The position numbers were made by a program, and so were the translations under genes. The notes beneath the pieces were generated by a model. That model saw only the letters and a list, made by a program, of their open reading frames with translations, made no database searches and had not been told where the DNA came from. Below, one piece after another: positions 11,801 through 24,518 of a DNA stretch of 64,000 nt (the first letter of the stretch is position 1; the number at the start of each line of letters is the position of its first letter). The DNA is from Blastomussa wellsi (lineage: Eukaryota; Cnidaria; Anthozoa; Scleractinia; Plerogyridae), in the NCBI GenBank assembly GCA_947652115.1, contig OX393561.1, positions 43,718,233 through 43,782,232 on the forward strand, given 5' to 3'.

Positions 11801-14800
11801 ATCATAGATCTCGCAGCTAGCGGGGGCACTTGTAGTGATAACTATAGCTAGTTTATTTGATAAGTAGGTATAGAGAGAGACAGCCAAAGAGCTGATGCCG
11901 ACCTACTATAACCAAGGGGGTTTTTACTGGTTTATATATTTTGGAGTTTCACGTGCTTTCGAAACCTGTTAGTATGGCATGGTAAATTTCCTCACAATGT
12001 ATGTTCACATAAACTTATAAATCATGTCGTTATTTTAACATTTACAAGCCTGGAAGGAAAAGGGATTTTCTTCACAGAAACCAATGGTTCCGATCTGTCA
12101 AATCTTCGCACATGCGCATAAGAGCGTATTTTGTACATAGTGCTTTTGTTTCCCACTGAAATGCTCCATCTCAATGCACTATTTTCCTCCACTAAAACGC
12201 CTCGTGTGCCCCAAAAGAGTCGCTTATTTGCTCGGATATAACAGTAACTTTGTAAATTGGAATGAAGTGATGATTTGACAACAAACAAAGTAATGTCAGG
12301 CAGTAAAGCTAAAGCAAAAACCATAATATTTTATTAACAAACTAGGCAGTGCTTTTGCAAAATACAAAGGGTAAAGTGTTTTCTTTAGCCTACTCTTACT
12401 ACGAAGAGAAAATGAAGGACTGAGAGGGACGTTCCCAAGCCAGGCTTTGGGATATTTCAATTCCACAAAAGTTATTTTTAGACTGGCCTTTGAAGAGGAA
12501 GTATGCTCCCCGAGACATCCGCACATTGGCTTTCTCGATCTGAGTTTTGGAATGAAAGCAAATTTTGTTCATGGCGGCGGACAGAGTGGGGTTAACACGG
12601 GAACCAGACTTTCGGAGTCGATCAGTAAATTACTTTGGGGAATTGACATACCCCACCCCCACCCCATGCCCCAGGTGTACATCTCTGCCTCCTCATTTTC
12701 TCTTGTTTCTTATCGAAACGCTAGCAATAGCCTATCTATTCCAAGACGAGAAAACTGGAAACAAAGCTGTAGTTGTAACGTTAGCTAGTAGAAAACGGTA
12801 ACCTTTAAAAGTGCATGTTTTGGAGCTAAATTCGGTTTCAGCTTTAATAATAAAAAAAGGACAGAAAACCCCATTTATATGGATTAGCAAGTGTGTCTAT
12901 CTAAAATAAGGTTTGCAAGTATTTTTCGATTTACCACAAGCGGTCGAACCGGCTGCTTGTCATTTATTTGAAAGTGCCACTAAGACGATTTGTTTCCAGT
13001 TTTCTCTCAGTCATTGTTTTGGTATGGGCCATATAAGCTAACCTCTTTCCTTATATATCTACTTTACGGCGCAGGCCCCGGTTACGCTGGTCACGGGTTG
13101 TTGTGAACGGACCTTTCATTGGGTGCACTATGTTGCTAAGTTGGCGGAAGAATAAATTTGAATCTGTTTATTTTAAAATCTTCGTTCAGAAACCCGAAGG
13201 GCCTCCTATTGCTATTATCCAATCAAAAAATAAGCCCGAGCATTGACGCGGCACTCATGACGCCATGCATGCTACTTAGCACCTCGGCTGGGAAATAACG
13301 CCAGGGTCGAGACGACCATCAACTCGTCCTTGATATGTCGCTTGTAAGTGAACTGCGACAGAAAAAAATATATTAAGAAAAAGCGACTTAGTGAGTGTCG
13401 AAAGATCTCTATGTGGTGATTTTGCATAACTACGCTTTCCCTTGGGATTGTTTTAAAATACACGCGTCGCATTCTCATCCAAACCCGGTTACACACGCTT
13501 TCCGGCTTGTCATTCATTTGCTTCCGCCAGATTGATTGATTTGGTCATGGCTTTGCGACACTCAAATATAAGCCGCTCTAATAATAAGTGACCTTTAGAT
13601 AACAGGACGGGATTGATACGAGCACGACTCAGTGTTCGAATTCCAATGCAGTTACCTACACGTCCAGGAATCCTCATTCCTCCCTGTTGCTGACAAGTTG
13701 AAAAGGAGATAATTGGTACGAGACAGGTGTGAAATACGATACCGAAGGCATAAGTACAAGGTCTGAAAAGTCGCACTCATACTCAATCTCGCATTCATAT
13801 TCCGATTACTGCTGGATATGGAGTTGATAGCTCAAAACGTCATTCACGTTTCTTTTGGCGCAATTTTCAAGACCTTAAAACTAACAAGATAAGCAAGAAA
13901 ATAAGTAACAGATATACTGACTCATTTAATAATTAATTTAATTAATTAATAAATTAATATTAAACAGTTAAAAATAAATTGCTTGTAATACAAATTGTTT
14001 GTTCTTGTTCATTTAATCAATACCTAAAATTTATTAGTTCTTGTTCCTTAATTAACTAGTGGCCAATTCAGGAAAAAATTGTTAAAACTACAGAATTTGC
14101 TAACAACACGTCATTCTTTGAATGTCACGTGATTACTTGGATTAATGACTGCAGAAACGTTTAACTCTAAGTTAATGCGCATGTCCAAAAATAATTCTCT
14201 GTATAACAAAATATATAATGTACAGTTTTTACACTTTTTAGTAGCCACGGTTACTTGTGAGACCGATAAAACTGAATTATCATAGAGCTAGCGAAACTGG
14301 CGCCTTTAAAAACCATAAATGCAGCGAACAGTTGCGGATGATCAGAATAGTTTCTAATTGTGACTGTGGAAAACAAATTGCTAAAAAGGCAATTTCAAAA
14401 TATGAAGTAGACCTCAAAACAACGGCGTGCAACAGTTTTTCCTTCGGTTGGTTTCGAAGCTGAACTAGATTGGTTACAAACCGGCTTAAAATATGCTGGG
14501 TAGGATTGGTTAGAAAGTTGCTTGTTGCATCAGTAAGCTTGACTGAGCTTGGCAAACACGAAGGCAAAGCTAAAGCACAGCTACACATTATATTATAACT
14601 AGGCAATAATTGAATCCTTTTTGCAGAAGAATTTTGAAGATGAAATCACGGCAATGATTGCATACAACAAATTCGATATAACGTCTGAGATCACGGGCGC
14701 TTGCCAATCGACCAAAAATTCCGGAATTTTTGGAATGAGAGCGAACGGTACAGAAATTTCCTGGAAAGTTTCCAGAAAATCTGGAACGTTGTGGAATTTC

Positions 14801-17800
14801 CGAAATGCGAGCCATTTATCCAGAAAGTTCGAAAATTCCAGGAGCAAAGTCGAATGGAACTGGAAATTTCCAGGAAAAAAATTTCGAAAATTTGGGTCTA
14901 CCATGCGAGGTTGTCCTCTTTTTCGGAAATTTTGGAAAACCGCCATATTCTATTCAGTTGAAATTAGTTCGTCTGCGAATCAAGCGAGTTAGACATCTTA
15001 AAGCGGTTAATTTTAAATAGAATAACCCCTCGAGTGTTTTCTTGGCCATAGTTGTTTTTCTTTGTTGTTTCTCAGAGGGAGACAAAGAAATGTACCAACT
15101 ATAATGTGTGTGTAGAACCATTGTTCTACTGAATAAACCTTTTGTTTCAGGACGAAAATTACGATCGTAATACGCGAAAACGTCACCTGCGTTCCCTCTG
15201 TTTCTCTCAGAACGTGGTAATGTACGTTTTAAGAGGGTCCTATGGGTCCATGTTGTAGCCAATGGCTTACGGTGCAGTCTGCCGGAAAATGTTGTTCCAT
15301 TCGCCACTGTAAATTTCCGGAAATTTGAACCGGAACTTTCGGTCGAATGGAAAGCGCACCACATTCACGGTTTTTAAAGGGACCGGAATTTCATTTATCT
15401 TTACTGTAAAATAATATAGAATAAAATTACTGTAATTCTATCTCCAACATTAGCTAATTCCTTCCAATGTCACCCTTTTTAATTAACAACACGTTGCTTG
15501 GTAGCGAGAATGAATCGGGGTCGAAAACACCCGGGAACACAGGGTACCATGACACGGGTCAGAACGGAAGCTAACTAGTACATATAAACCAGGGACCCGT
15601 CTGCTGGGATAGTCTTGTCATGACTGAGTTATACGCCTTTGCACTTCAAGACAATAAGCAAAAAAATGCTGATAAAAAGGCTCAAATTCGGGCTTAAACT
15701 TACATAATTGTTTGAATATTTTTATAAATGTGTTTCAGGGGTAGGTTAATAAACCACCAAGAAAAAAATCAAAAACTGTCAAGAGAACTGAAAGTTACGA
15801 TTTCATTGATTCAACAAGTTGGCTTCTTTGGGTCAAAAATGCAATTGGATTTTAATTAAGCTTAGAAAAATTTAAATCAATTGTTCAGTAAATTATTTTC
15901 TAAACTAGCGTAAAGTTATACATTTAAAACCAATGCAAAATCGTCTAACACAAGTTAAGAATGTTGAGCTCCCAAATGTGGAGAAATAGTGGACATTTGT
16001 GGGAGGAGTTAATTTAATTGTCCTGCCAATCAAACATCGAAGCATCGTCAATGCAAAGCAAGATTCAATATGGCGGCCAAACAGACAAGACATGTCGAAG
16101 AAAATACTAGGAGCACTTGATCTCTTTAATAGCCTCTTATTCCCAACCATTATCTCTAGAAATAATAAATACTTGAGAAAGTATTGTGCTGATTAATTTC
16201 TTACCTTTAAATATTTAGTTTGCAACCTTCTCGGACTTAGACTTTTTCGGGTATTTATTTGATATTTAATTTTTGCGCCGAATACAATTGCCCAGTGTAT
16301 CTCGCTTATAGAGTTCGGAAGCTAAGCCAGGGCCTGGGAACCAAAAGGACAGGCTACAAAGACATTTTGAAATCACAATGGAAAGAAAACAAGAGAAATT
16401 GTGCTTCGTTTGGCTGTATTTGCTCAGGGACACCCAACGGAATATTTCGGGAAAATATCTTTTCGGATGGAAAGTTGCATAAAAATTTCGAAACTTTTTG
16501 CCGAGCGATCCCCTAAACTTTTCAAATTTTTTTCGGAAAACCATAAAGTTTCCCTAAAATTTTCAGAATTGATGTGCTCACTTTTTATAATGTCCCATAA
16601 CTTTCGGACGGTTTTTTCGTAATACTTTGTGGGGTTAAAATCAGTAACATGTCTTTCATTTTTCTAATTTATTTGTACCACTGCCATGACCAAACACTCC
16701 TGTCTGTCTTTAGGTCTGATAGAGCGTACAACTTACACCCCATAACGTTTTCGTATGAATAGGTTTTACGCCTATAATATTCGAAAGAACCTTTATTTCG
16801 CATAGTATTTTCGCAAAATTTCGATAGGCACAAGTATGATGAAAAAGCGTCCCCTTAAATTTTCTAGTGAAAATTTGGCTTCTCCGTGTTCTCGAACTTT
16901 CGACAAGGCACATCGATCAGGATAGCTAAAACTTTCGGATGAGAGGGCCTAGAACTTTCGAAAAGACTTAAGTTCCCCCGAAATATCCGAACAGATAAAT
17001 ATTTTAGGGCAGCTCCAAAAATTAACTAAATAGGCTTCTAAAACATAGAGAAATCCATTTTAGACATCCCTAACGTATTTGTAAAGATAAGGTCGTTGGG
17101 TACCCCTGTTTGCTGTTTTTACGGCTTCGCCTCACCTGCTCAGACAGCAAAACCCGTGGAAAATTCAGCAAAATTGCGTCCCAAAACCGTGGCAGATATT
17201 GCCCCGAGAGATATCTGAAAATCGAACCTAAAAGAGTCACGTTTTGCGTTTTCATTCGAGATGAAACATTTGTAAAACCTCTTATCCTTGGGTTGAAAAG
17301 TGGCTTTTCAACTGGCGCGATCAACCGATATGGACAGTTCCGCCATACTGGTCCCTGCAATTGCCTGCTTAAAAATGTACGATGGAAAACCGAGGCGAAT
17401 ACATAACACGTGGTTATAGTTTTTACGGCAACAGAGAGACCACAAAACCTATGAACCAGGTTAGATGCAACATATTGTAATTTCCGAACACATTTAGCGG
17501 CACGATATTTTCTTTATTTTCTTCCATACAAACTCTGGCTCTAATTACCTCGGCCATTTTCAGTTAATTATGCAAATTATATCGATTATATATACGTGCC
17601 TACTGCGCATGCTTGTCCATTATTGCTCCACATGATCAAGCAAACCTTATAAGTGCTTGAATGGGACTGGTGGATCGCGGCTAACCGGACAAGTGTGAAC
17701 TGAGACAAGTGAAAACAGCGAACCGTCGCAAACAAAGGATTTGGTGGAAAGGATAAACATCACATTTGTTTTGGTAGAATAGATAAGCAAGGTACATGAA

Positions 17801-18430
17801 AGAAGAGCAAGTTAAACACAACCGTGACATGTCAACCGCTTCAGCTAATAGCAGGTGGCAAACAAGGCCACGAAAAGAAAAACAGAACTTTAGAAAACAT
17901 ATTCGTAAAATCAGAAATTTATTCGTCACGAAAAGGAAAGATAAAAGCTATTTTCGAAAAAAAACATACAATTTATCTTTTTTTTTTCAAATAGCCTAAT
18001 TATTCACAGTTATTGAAGAGGTAGGAAATAAAATTAAACAAATTGATTTAACAAGGGTTAAGTGAAAAATTACATTAAATTAAATCCCTCTCCAAATTAA
18101 AATCTTTGTCCTCCCAAATATATCGCAGGACACTGATAAACCAATACTCGCGGCATTCCAATTGGTCTATCGTGGTTAGAAAAATGGAATTCTTTCTAAT
18201 GTCATTGTCGGGTAGCAGACAACGGACTCTCTCGACAGGTTATTAGACAAAGGAAGGAATCAGCTAACCGGAAAGATTATCTTAAAGTTACTCTAAAGGG
18301 GGTAAATAAATCCGTTATCTGAAGATAAATCTGTCGATAAAACTAAACGTTACGACGTAAGCTAAAATTAAGTTAAGAGATAAATAGATGAATTTAAAGA
18401 ATAAATATTTGCTTTGTATTTACCGCTGAT
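8882..18430. other. Long intergenic interval with repeats, no convincing gene
   Basis: About 9.5 kb with no ORF carrying a recognisable domain. It holds a hairpin element at 11174-11289. Two areas (about 14.70-15.37 kb and 16.43-16.98 kb) are rich in GGAAATTTCC-like and TTTCGGA-like words on both strands, which look like diverged repeat copies and give rise to overlapping spurious ORFs. The stretch 13.9-14.05 kb is AT-rich with TTAATTAA runs. Confidence 0.5.
11174..11289. mobile_element. Hairpin MITE
   Basis: The left arm 11174-11211 (starting AACAATTATTCCAT and ending GGATATGAAGTGAT) is mirrored by the right arm 11250-11289 (ATCACTTCATATCCAAC ... GGAATAATTGTT). The loop of about 40 bp contains a CGCGCTACGCGCT palindrome. 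The arms differ at a few internal positions. No coding potential. Confidence 0.75.
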
Positions 18431-19342
18431 TCACATGTCCGAGAAATCAATAGAGGGGCAAGTTTGATCGGCGTCATACACCAAATAGTCATCAAATGTC
18501 GGCGTCTCGGGCAAAGAAGACGCCGAAACGCCAAGAACACACGTCGAGATCACGGGTTCGTCTTTGCATCTCGTAGTGTAGATCACTTCAGGAATTTCCC
18601 GCCATGAACTTGTGTTATTACTCGCGCTGTTGCTGTACTGTGGAGAGAGATGTTCTTGTTGTTCCCTGTAGTTTAACTCTTGCGTTATATCGGGCACTTC
18701 CCACGTAAGATTGCTCTGCAATGCACTGTCGTGAAAGCCAGTCTCCAGTTTATTAGGAGGCGTGCGGGGGGGTGTAAACTCCGGCATGCCTGTTACCGGC
18801 GGGAATTGTAGCTTCGGGGGAGTTCGGGGACGGGGAATTTCCACCATTAACTGTGAATGTTGGCTCGAGTCCGGAGTCGAATAACATTGCAGCAGGGCTG
18901 GCGGTGGTCCAGGCGGAATATCAGAACAAGTTGGGGATTCGTAACTATCGTTTGTGTGATGGACTACAGGCGACAAGATCTCCGCGGAAGACATAGTCAT
19001 CATTTCCTGAAGGCCATCGTTAATGAACGTCTTCTCTTTAATTCTTGTCTGAAATTGACGGATTTTTTTTCTGGCCAAAACTTGGATGTGACTTGCGACT
19101 TGTTTACGAGTTCGAACTTTGCCAGTTTTCATAAGAATGTACCTCGCAATAAGTTCATTCCTGCCGTACATCTTGTCTTTTGTCGACAACATGATCTTTT
19201 GTCTTCCACACGGCGGGTAGATCGCGAGCGCCTCTTGAAAACTTGTTTCAATTTCGCCTGTCCATAATCCCTCTGCTTCACCAGACATATCTACTGACAG
19301 CTTAGGAGACAGCCCTGTTTTCAGAACGTCTGTTTTTGACAC
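18431..19342 (-). CDS. TEAD-family transcription factor with TEA domain only, 303 aa, single exon
   Basis: Residues about 22-98 form a near-canonical TEA/ATTS DNA-binding domain. They include SFQEALAIYPPCGRQKI, MYGRNELIARYI, TGKVRTRKQV and the helix-3 core SHIQVLARKK. The following LQEMMTMSSAEILS resembles the segment after the TEA domain in animal TEADs. From residue ~125 onward the protein is proline- and serine-rich and low in hydrophobic content. It ends in an acidic tail (DYLVYDADQTCPSIDFSDM), possibly an activation region. The C-terminal YAP/TAZ-binding beta-sandwich of classic TEADs (about 210 residues) is absent, and no exon resembling it was seen on the minus strand down to about 17.4 kb. 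Usual TEADs are about 420-450 aa and multi-exonic, so this may be a retrocopy or a lineage-specific paralogue. It should bind MCAT-type (GGAATG) sites but probably not YAP. Confidence 0.9.
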   Translation of the reverse strand: MSKTDVLKTGLSPKLSVDMSGEAEGLWTGEIETSFQEALAIYPPCGRQKIMLSTKDKMYGRNELIARYILMKTGKVRTRKQVASHIQVLARKKIRQFQTRIKEKTFINDGLQEMMTMSSAEILSPVVHHTNDSYESPTCSDIPPGPPPALLQCYSTPDSSQHSQLMVEIPRPRTPPKLQFPPVTGMPEFTPPRTPPNKLETGFHDSALQSNLTWEVPDITQELNYREQQEHLSPQYSNSASNNTSSWREIPEVIYTTRCKDEPVISTCVLGVSASSLPETPTFDDYLVYDADQTCPSIDFSDM

Positions 19343-22211
19343 TTTTGCTTGTCTACTCTTCGTAAACGTTTTTCTTTAACATAAACTGAAACCTTCACAG
19401 AACACGAAAAGCTTTGATTTTTGTATTTACGAAGCCCTCGTCGTGCCGTATAATTCAGCCGGAATTATTGAGCAAAGCCAAGCAGATGGGGACAGGCTAT
19501 CCGTCAACTACTACACTACTAAGTCGGACAGCCCGTCTTCACGTACTAACGGACGCTATCTCGCTTCTCTTTTTGCCAAACTCTATTTGACCAAAACCTA
19601 ATAGTACTCATGGTATATAGCGGTGGGATCATCTATTATTAATTGGCCTCTGAAGACCGCTTAGCTTAAATCATTAATGCTCTTGTGTAGTTAAAGAGAT
19701 AAAAGTTTAGTTGGAGTACTTCAGAAAGCAAAGCAATCATCAGCAATATCACGAAATTTGACTGCAGCTGACAAATTTTCCAACATTGTAAATATAAAAA
19801 GCCGTTGTTTGCGGATGCTTTTAATTTGGTGCTTACAGGCCAAGGGTTACGAAAGTTTGAACAGTGGTTTTGGTTTATACGTCCACTTTCGACCCGATTT
19901 AGAAAACGATTTCGTTTAGTTGAACAATTCTGCTCTTATGCGCTCATTTGCTTGCTTGCTTTCCCAAATGGGGGCCAAGAAAGAACACTTGTCTGAATGC
20001 AGCGTTCCGGGCAGCTTAAAGCTAGCGAGGACGCCCTGTTCGCGGTATTATTAGCAACCCGTTCAATTTTACGCTTCGTTAGCTCTTTAAACAAACAAGA
20101 CAGGTGAAGTCGTTAATTAGTCACGAGTTAAGAGTCCTCGCTTGATCTCTGATCGCACCGATTGCACTCGCTATTCACCAAATAGTGCTTACCACTTGAT
20201 CATTCAAGACAATGCCAAATAAACCGCGTACGCCGGGCAAGAAGAGGCCAAATTAAACGCGATTACAACTTGTCTGGCTTAAAATACACGTCTTGCAGAA
20301 TGAGCTGTGTGTCCATGTTGTTTATGCTAGCGAGCTCCCATGGTCAGCGCTTTGCTCACACTTCTCTGTGTTTCTTCTCTAAATCTCTAAATTTTGCGCC
20401 AAAAGTCCATGAGATTAAGACAAAAATCACCAGCACGATTAGTTCGCTCGCTATTTTCGCGTTCGTTTCACGGATTGTAGAGCAACTTGTGGTGTCATTC
20501 GACCTGGATACCCCCATGAAAACCATCCACGGATGATTTGGTTTTTTCTCTAAAAATAGATTTTTTCGTGGTTTTGTTTATAGTCTCTATCCGCCTTCAT
20601 GTTTTTAGTAATTTCTAGCTCAACCTGTCAACCCAGTTTGTAAACAATATTTGTTTGGTTCATTTAGAAGTTTTGATATCTTTATATTTGGAAAGACAAC
20701 ATCAAGGGGTTTCTTATTGGTTCGAAGCTGTGTAATACCGGGTGATACCACCCACCGCTGTTATTGTCTATTTCAGTTATCCCCCAACTAGAAAGGTCAT
20801 GTTATCATCTATACCCTTGGGAGTTTTTACATGAATGATAGATCTTGAAAAATTAAGTCTTACCCTAACTTTTTCAAGTTTGTTAATGTAATTCCTGTCG
20901 GCCCAGTCGAACCCACGTATGGCTTGGTAAACTACTATTGCAAGGTTTCCTTTGATTTAAAGGCAATTTTATACATTGCTAAACATGGCTCCATTCATGG
21001 TTACGATGTTGTGCCTTTAAGCGATCGATGTCATCAAAACTCCATTGCTGTGACCTGTTTCTGGTTGTAAAAAGCGTGCGTTGACATCATGTGATTAGAG
21101 ATTCGGCAAAGTTGTCCCCTTTTTTATAGTTAAACTTTTTATGCGTAACCATCTTATGCCATGTCTTACATAATTACACTTTATTAATCTTCATATAACA
21201 TCTTACTGAAAACAAGAATTAATATGAAAATGTTTTTATTCATTTTAACACTAAATCCTTACATTACTTTAACTTTTCCGTCTTTGAGTAAAGTTCAACT
21301 TGAAAGTTAGTGAAGGGTAACATCCATTTGTCACGCATGACTGACGTATTTTTGACAGTTTCAGTTCAACAAAACGTTCACTTAAATTTTTACTAACTAA
21401 ACAGTAATAATATTATCTTAGCACTTAGTTCAGGTCCAGGTCGAAATAAGACCAAAAGACGGTGTCTCACTCCCGGAAGCAAAAAGGGCATTGAAATTAT
21501 CAGGAGACCATATATATTTACATTCAGGCACGTTTTATCATGTCTATGTGACTATAATGAAACCTTGCCAGAGCTTATCCCAGTTTTCGTGATGTTTAAT
21601 AACCGACTGGCTACCCTCCCCTCTCCCCCCCCCCCCCCCTCCACACACACACACACACACACACTCCCCTCTCTCTCCACCCCCCGATGGGATGCCAGTT
21701 CATCGTATGCAGTTACCCAAGGCGGCCAGTGGTTAACTTACTGAGAGTAAAGCATCTTGCCAAGGCTGTCACCGCAATCAGTCGACCAGAGCTCGAGACG
21801 TTAGGCCCCAGCACTTCTGACCAACCTTGGCTACAGGAACGTACTGATACCAGTAGAATTACAGGTTTATTAGAGCTGCTACACTACCAAATCAGACACA
21901 TAGTTGTTTTTACTGCAAAAATTATTGGGCTAATTATATAGCAGTCAGTTAATCCAGTATTGTCAGCATAGCTATTATTCATTAATTTTTTAAAACTGTC
22001 CAATTAAGGATTAATTTGGATAGTTTCAGATAAGGATTTTCCTTTAAAAACAGGCAAACTGTCCAATTTAGAAAATAATAGGGCAGTTTGTCTGAGCCAA
22101 TCAAGTCCCAGGGAATACATTAGGTTATAGAAACTAGCCAATCAGCCCAAAGCAATGATTGCGTCAACAAAGCATAGCGTCAGCGCTGTTTGCCGCCGAT
22201 TACGTTTGTAG
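19343..22211. other. Intergenic region upstream of the TEA-domain gene
   Basis: This should contain the promoter of the minus-strand TEA-domain gene at its left end. No coding exon was recognised. It includes a poly-C/CA/CT simple repeat at 21621-21687. Confidence 0.45.
21621..21687 (+). repeat. Compound simple repeat: C-run, (CA)n, (CT)n
   Basis: A run of about 15 C is followed by roughly 13 CA units, then CT-rich sequence and another C run. Confidence 0.95.
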
Positions 22212-22655
22212 TTGACAAGGGTGGAGTTTAGCGCCGGAGAGTTGCCAAATTTTTCTATTTCCCATGACCTTTTCAGCGATATCACCGCAGATGAGAGATT
22301 TCCAACGTTGCCAGAAGAGGAGCTTGCCAGCCTGAGAGGCAAAAACCAAAACCAGAACTCCTCCAAGAGCACAAAAACTTGGCTGAATGTTTTCAACGAG
22401 TGGAAAGTGCAGCGTAACGAAGCGAGAAAGTTGGAAGATATCCCTTGTCATGAGATAGACGCAATTCTTTGCCGTTTTTTCGCGGAAATTCGAAAAAAGG
22501 ACGGTCAAGATTACGAACCAGAAAGTTTGGTTGTCATGCAATGCTCGTTAGACCGTCATTTAAAAAACTGTGGCAGTATTTTGCGAGATCGTGAATTTGC
22601 AAATTCAAGCACAGGCAGCCCAAGCTCACGTTGTGATCAGGATCATATTGCATAA
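22212..22655 (+). pseudogene. KIAA1958-like / Crypton-derived protein fragment
   Basis: The open frame translates into a segment with FFAEIRKKDGQDYEPESL and VMQCSLDRHLK. This matches what I recall of the N-terminal DNA-binding (SAM-like) region of KIAA1958- and ZMYM/QRICH1-like proteins, which derive from Crypton tyrosine-recombinase transposons and are abundant in corals. The preceding part carries an acidic FPTLPEEELASL motif and STKTWLNVFNEWK. No ATG occurs before the conserved part; the frame opens with TTG. The frame ends in TAA after DREFANSSTGSPSSRCDQDHIA, before any tyrosine-recombinase catalytic region. It is therefore a fragment, or one exon of a gene whose other exons I cannot find. 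Confidence 0.55.
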
Positions 22656-23063
22656 TAGCTGTCATGGCAAAAATATAAGAGTATATATGGGAATATTTTA
22701 CAACACGTTTTAGCAAACCGAAATACTGCCAAATCTTAAATAAAATTGCCTTACCTTTCTTTCACTGTGTTTTTATTCTTGTCTGAACGCTTATTTTGCC
22801 GATTCTTGGCCATTTAGGCGAGTTATCGCTTTCTGGGTTCCCCACTACAAAGAAAAGAACAAGGCTGCAGACTCCAGTTCGGAACGCCCGACGAGCCAAG
22901 CGAAAAATACCAGCTTAAAATGGTTAAACGGCCTCAAATCCATCGCGAATTCCAAGAAGAGATGTTCTAGTTTCATTTTAACTTAACAACAACTCAGTCC
23001 AGACTCTGTCATTGATGCCAAGCGGCCGTTTGCTTTAAAAAATCCAAGGTATGCCTGTACACG

Positions 23064-23250
23064 CTCGTCACGACACACGACCGTTAAAAAACTCCTTGGT
23101 AACCCCGCCTCGACAATCGTCCTGAGGCGACCAGGGGAGTAACACAATACTTGTTGAGAGCAATTGACAGTGTGGTACTCCGGTGAGGTATAGTTTGTTA
23201 ATGAGGCAGGGTTACCAAGGAGTTTTTTAACGGTCGTGTGTCGTGACGAG
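23064..23250. mobile_element. MITE with perfect 42-bp terminal inverted repeats
   Basis: The left arm 23064-23105 begins CTCGTCACGACACACGACCG and runs to GGTAACCC. The right arm 23209-23250 is its exact reverse complement over all 42 bases. The element is 187 bp long. There is no ORF of note. Perfect arms suggest a recent insertion. Confidence 0.9.
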
Positions 23251-23725
23251 AGAGAGAGATATTTCTCTCCCGACGATTTTTGCAACTTCGATGAGTCCTG
23301 AGTCGAGAGCTTCACAACCTTGTGTAAACCATAATCTTCCAACAGGCCTCCTGGCTCTAAAATGAAACTTTTAATGGCCCAAAAAATTCGCCATTCGTTA
23401 TCTGTTCCATCCTCTTCCCGGTTGGAGCCAATTTTTATTAATATTATCGCTGCTGTTTTCGTTTTCTCAGAGAAAAAAATTGCTTAAGTACCCAACTGAG
23501 CTAATCCCACAACACAAAACACATGTTTAGCTTCGATTTCTTTATCTTTTTCATCCTATTACATTTTTCCTTTTCACAAATCATCACAAACTAGCAATAA
23601 CTGAATGTGGCGCTCCGTTTTTATCAACCGTGGGACGTTTCACGCTTTTAGGTAAAAGTGCACACTCTGCCCAATATATGGCACCAACCAGCTGTACTAT
23701 ATAATTGGTTTACAAATTTACTTCT

Positions 23726-24518
23726 TTAAACTGGTTTCCATGGGCACGTTGATTGGTCCGTGAGTAATTTAACGCCCACAAATAACAGGAAGAGATCAAG
23801 AAAAGTAAAAAATAAATAAACCACGTTCAATTCTTTTTCACAGTCGTCAGCAGTCAGTGCATTGCTTAGATTCTCTTGCTTTCCTGTATTTACATTTGTA
23901 AATGTTAGTGGTAATGCAAATTTACCATTGCATTCGGGATGCAGGAATTTTGGGACAAAACTTTTCACGACATTCGCATGTGTTGTGTTCAGTTCTAATT
24001 CCTCGTTGTGAATGCGTAGGCAAAAGACCACATGTTAGAAATAAGACTCAGATTAGCCGTACAGCGCTGAATTTGTCCATTACTTTTATACAAACGCAAT
24101 TTTTCTTTTTAAAATTAAGGGAAGAAAACGGTTCTGTTTGTTTCCCTGCCAAGAGAGGACTTTTATCCATCTCTCGTCTAATTTCCTTTTGAAGCAAACG
24201 GTTCTTTTGGTACACATAGCCAAATATCCGGGAAACTTTTTCTCCCACATCAATAAACACAAAATATATCGAAAAAAATAAATTAGCTAGCAAGCTGATG
24301 ATGTCTTTTAAAGATAAGTAGGTGATATAAAAAGGCACAGAAAAAGACAGTTTAAGACAGGCTCTCAGAGTGTCGTGTTTCCAAGTGAGAAAACAAATTA
24401 TTGTGGGTGGAATTATGTTATTCTGAATGTTAATAAGTTTATTGGATAGCAAGGAGAAAACCTGCTTATTTATGCATTGCGTGTTAAATGACTTGATGTT
24501 ATAAAAGATGGGGGACAT
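23726..24518 (-). CDS. Unidentified ORF pair with membrane-like segments (doubtful)
   Basis: Two open frames in different phases lie end to end on the minus strand. The first (24518-24048) has a hydrophobic helix (SLLANLFFSIYFVFIDV) followed by a basic tail containing YQKNRLLQKEIRREMDKS. The second (24031-23726) has a polar stretch with two cysteines and a hydrophobic helix (VVYLFFTFLDLFLLFVGV). A GTAATG donor-like site and an AG within about 90 bp could join them in a membrane protein, but no family is recognised and no other exons were found. They may be chance ORFs in AT-rich DNA. Confidence 0.2.

Noticed and set aside
14588..15364. Cluster of overlapping ORFs on both strands
   Set aside because: They arise from GGAAATTTCC-rich palindromic repeat sequence. 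Frames mirror each other and no domain is visible.
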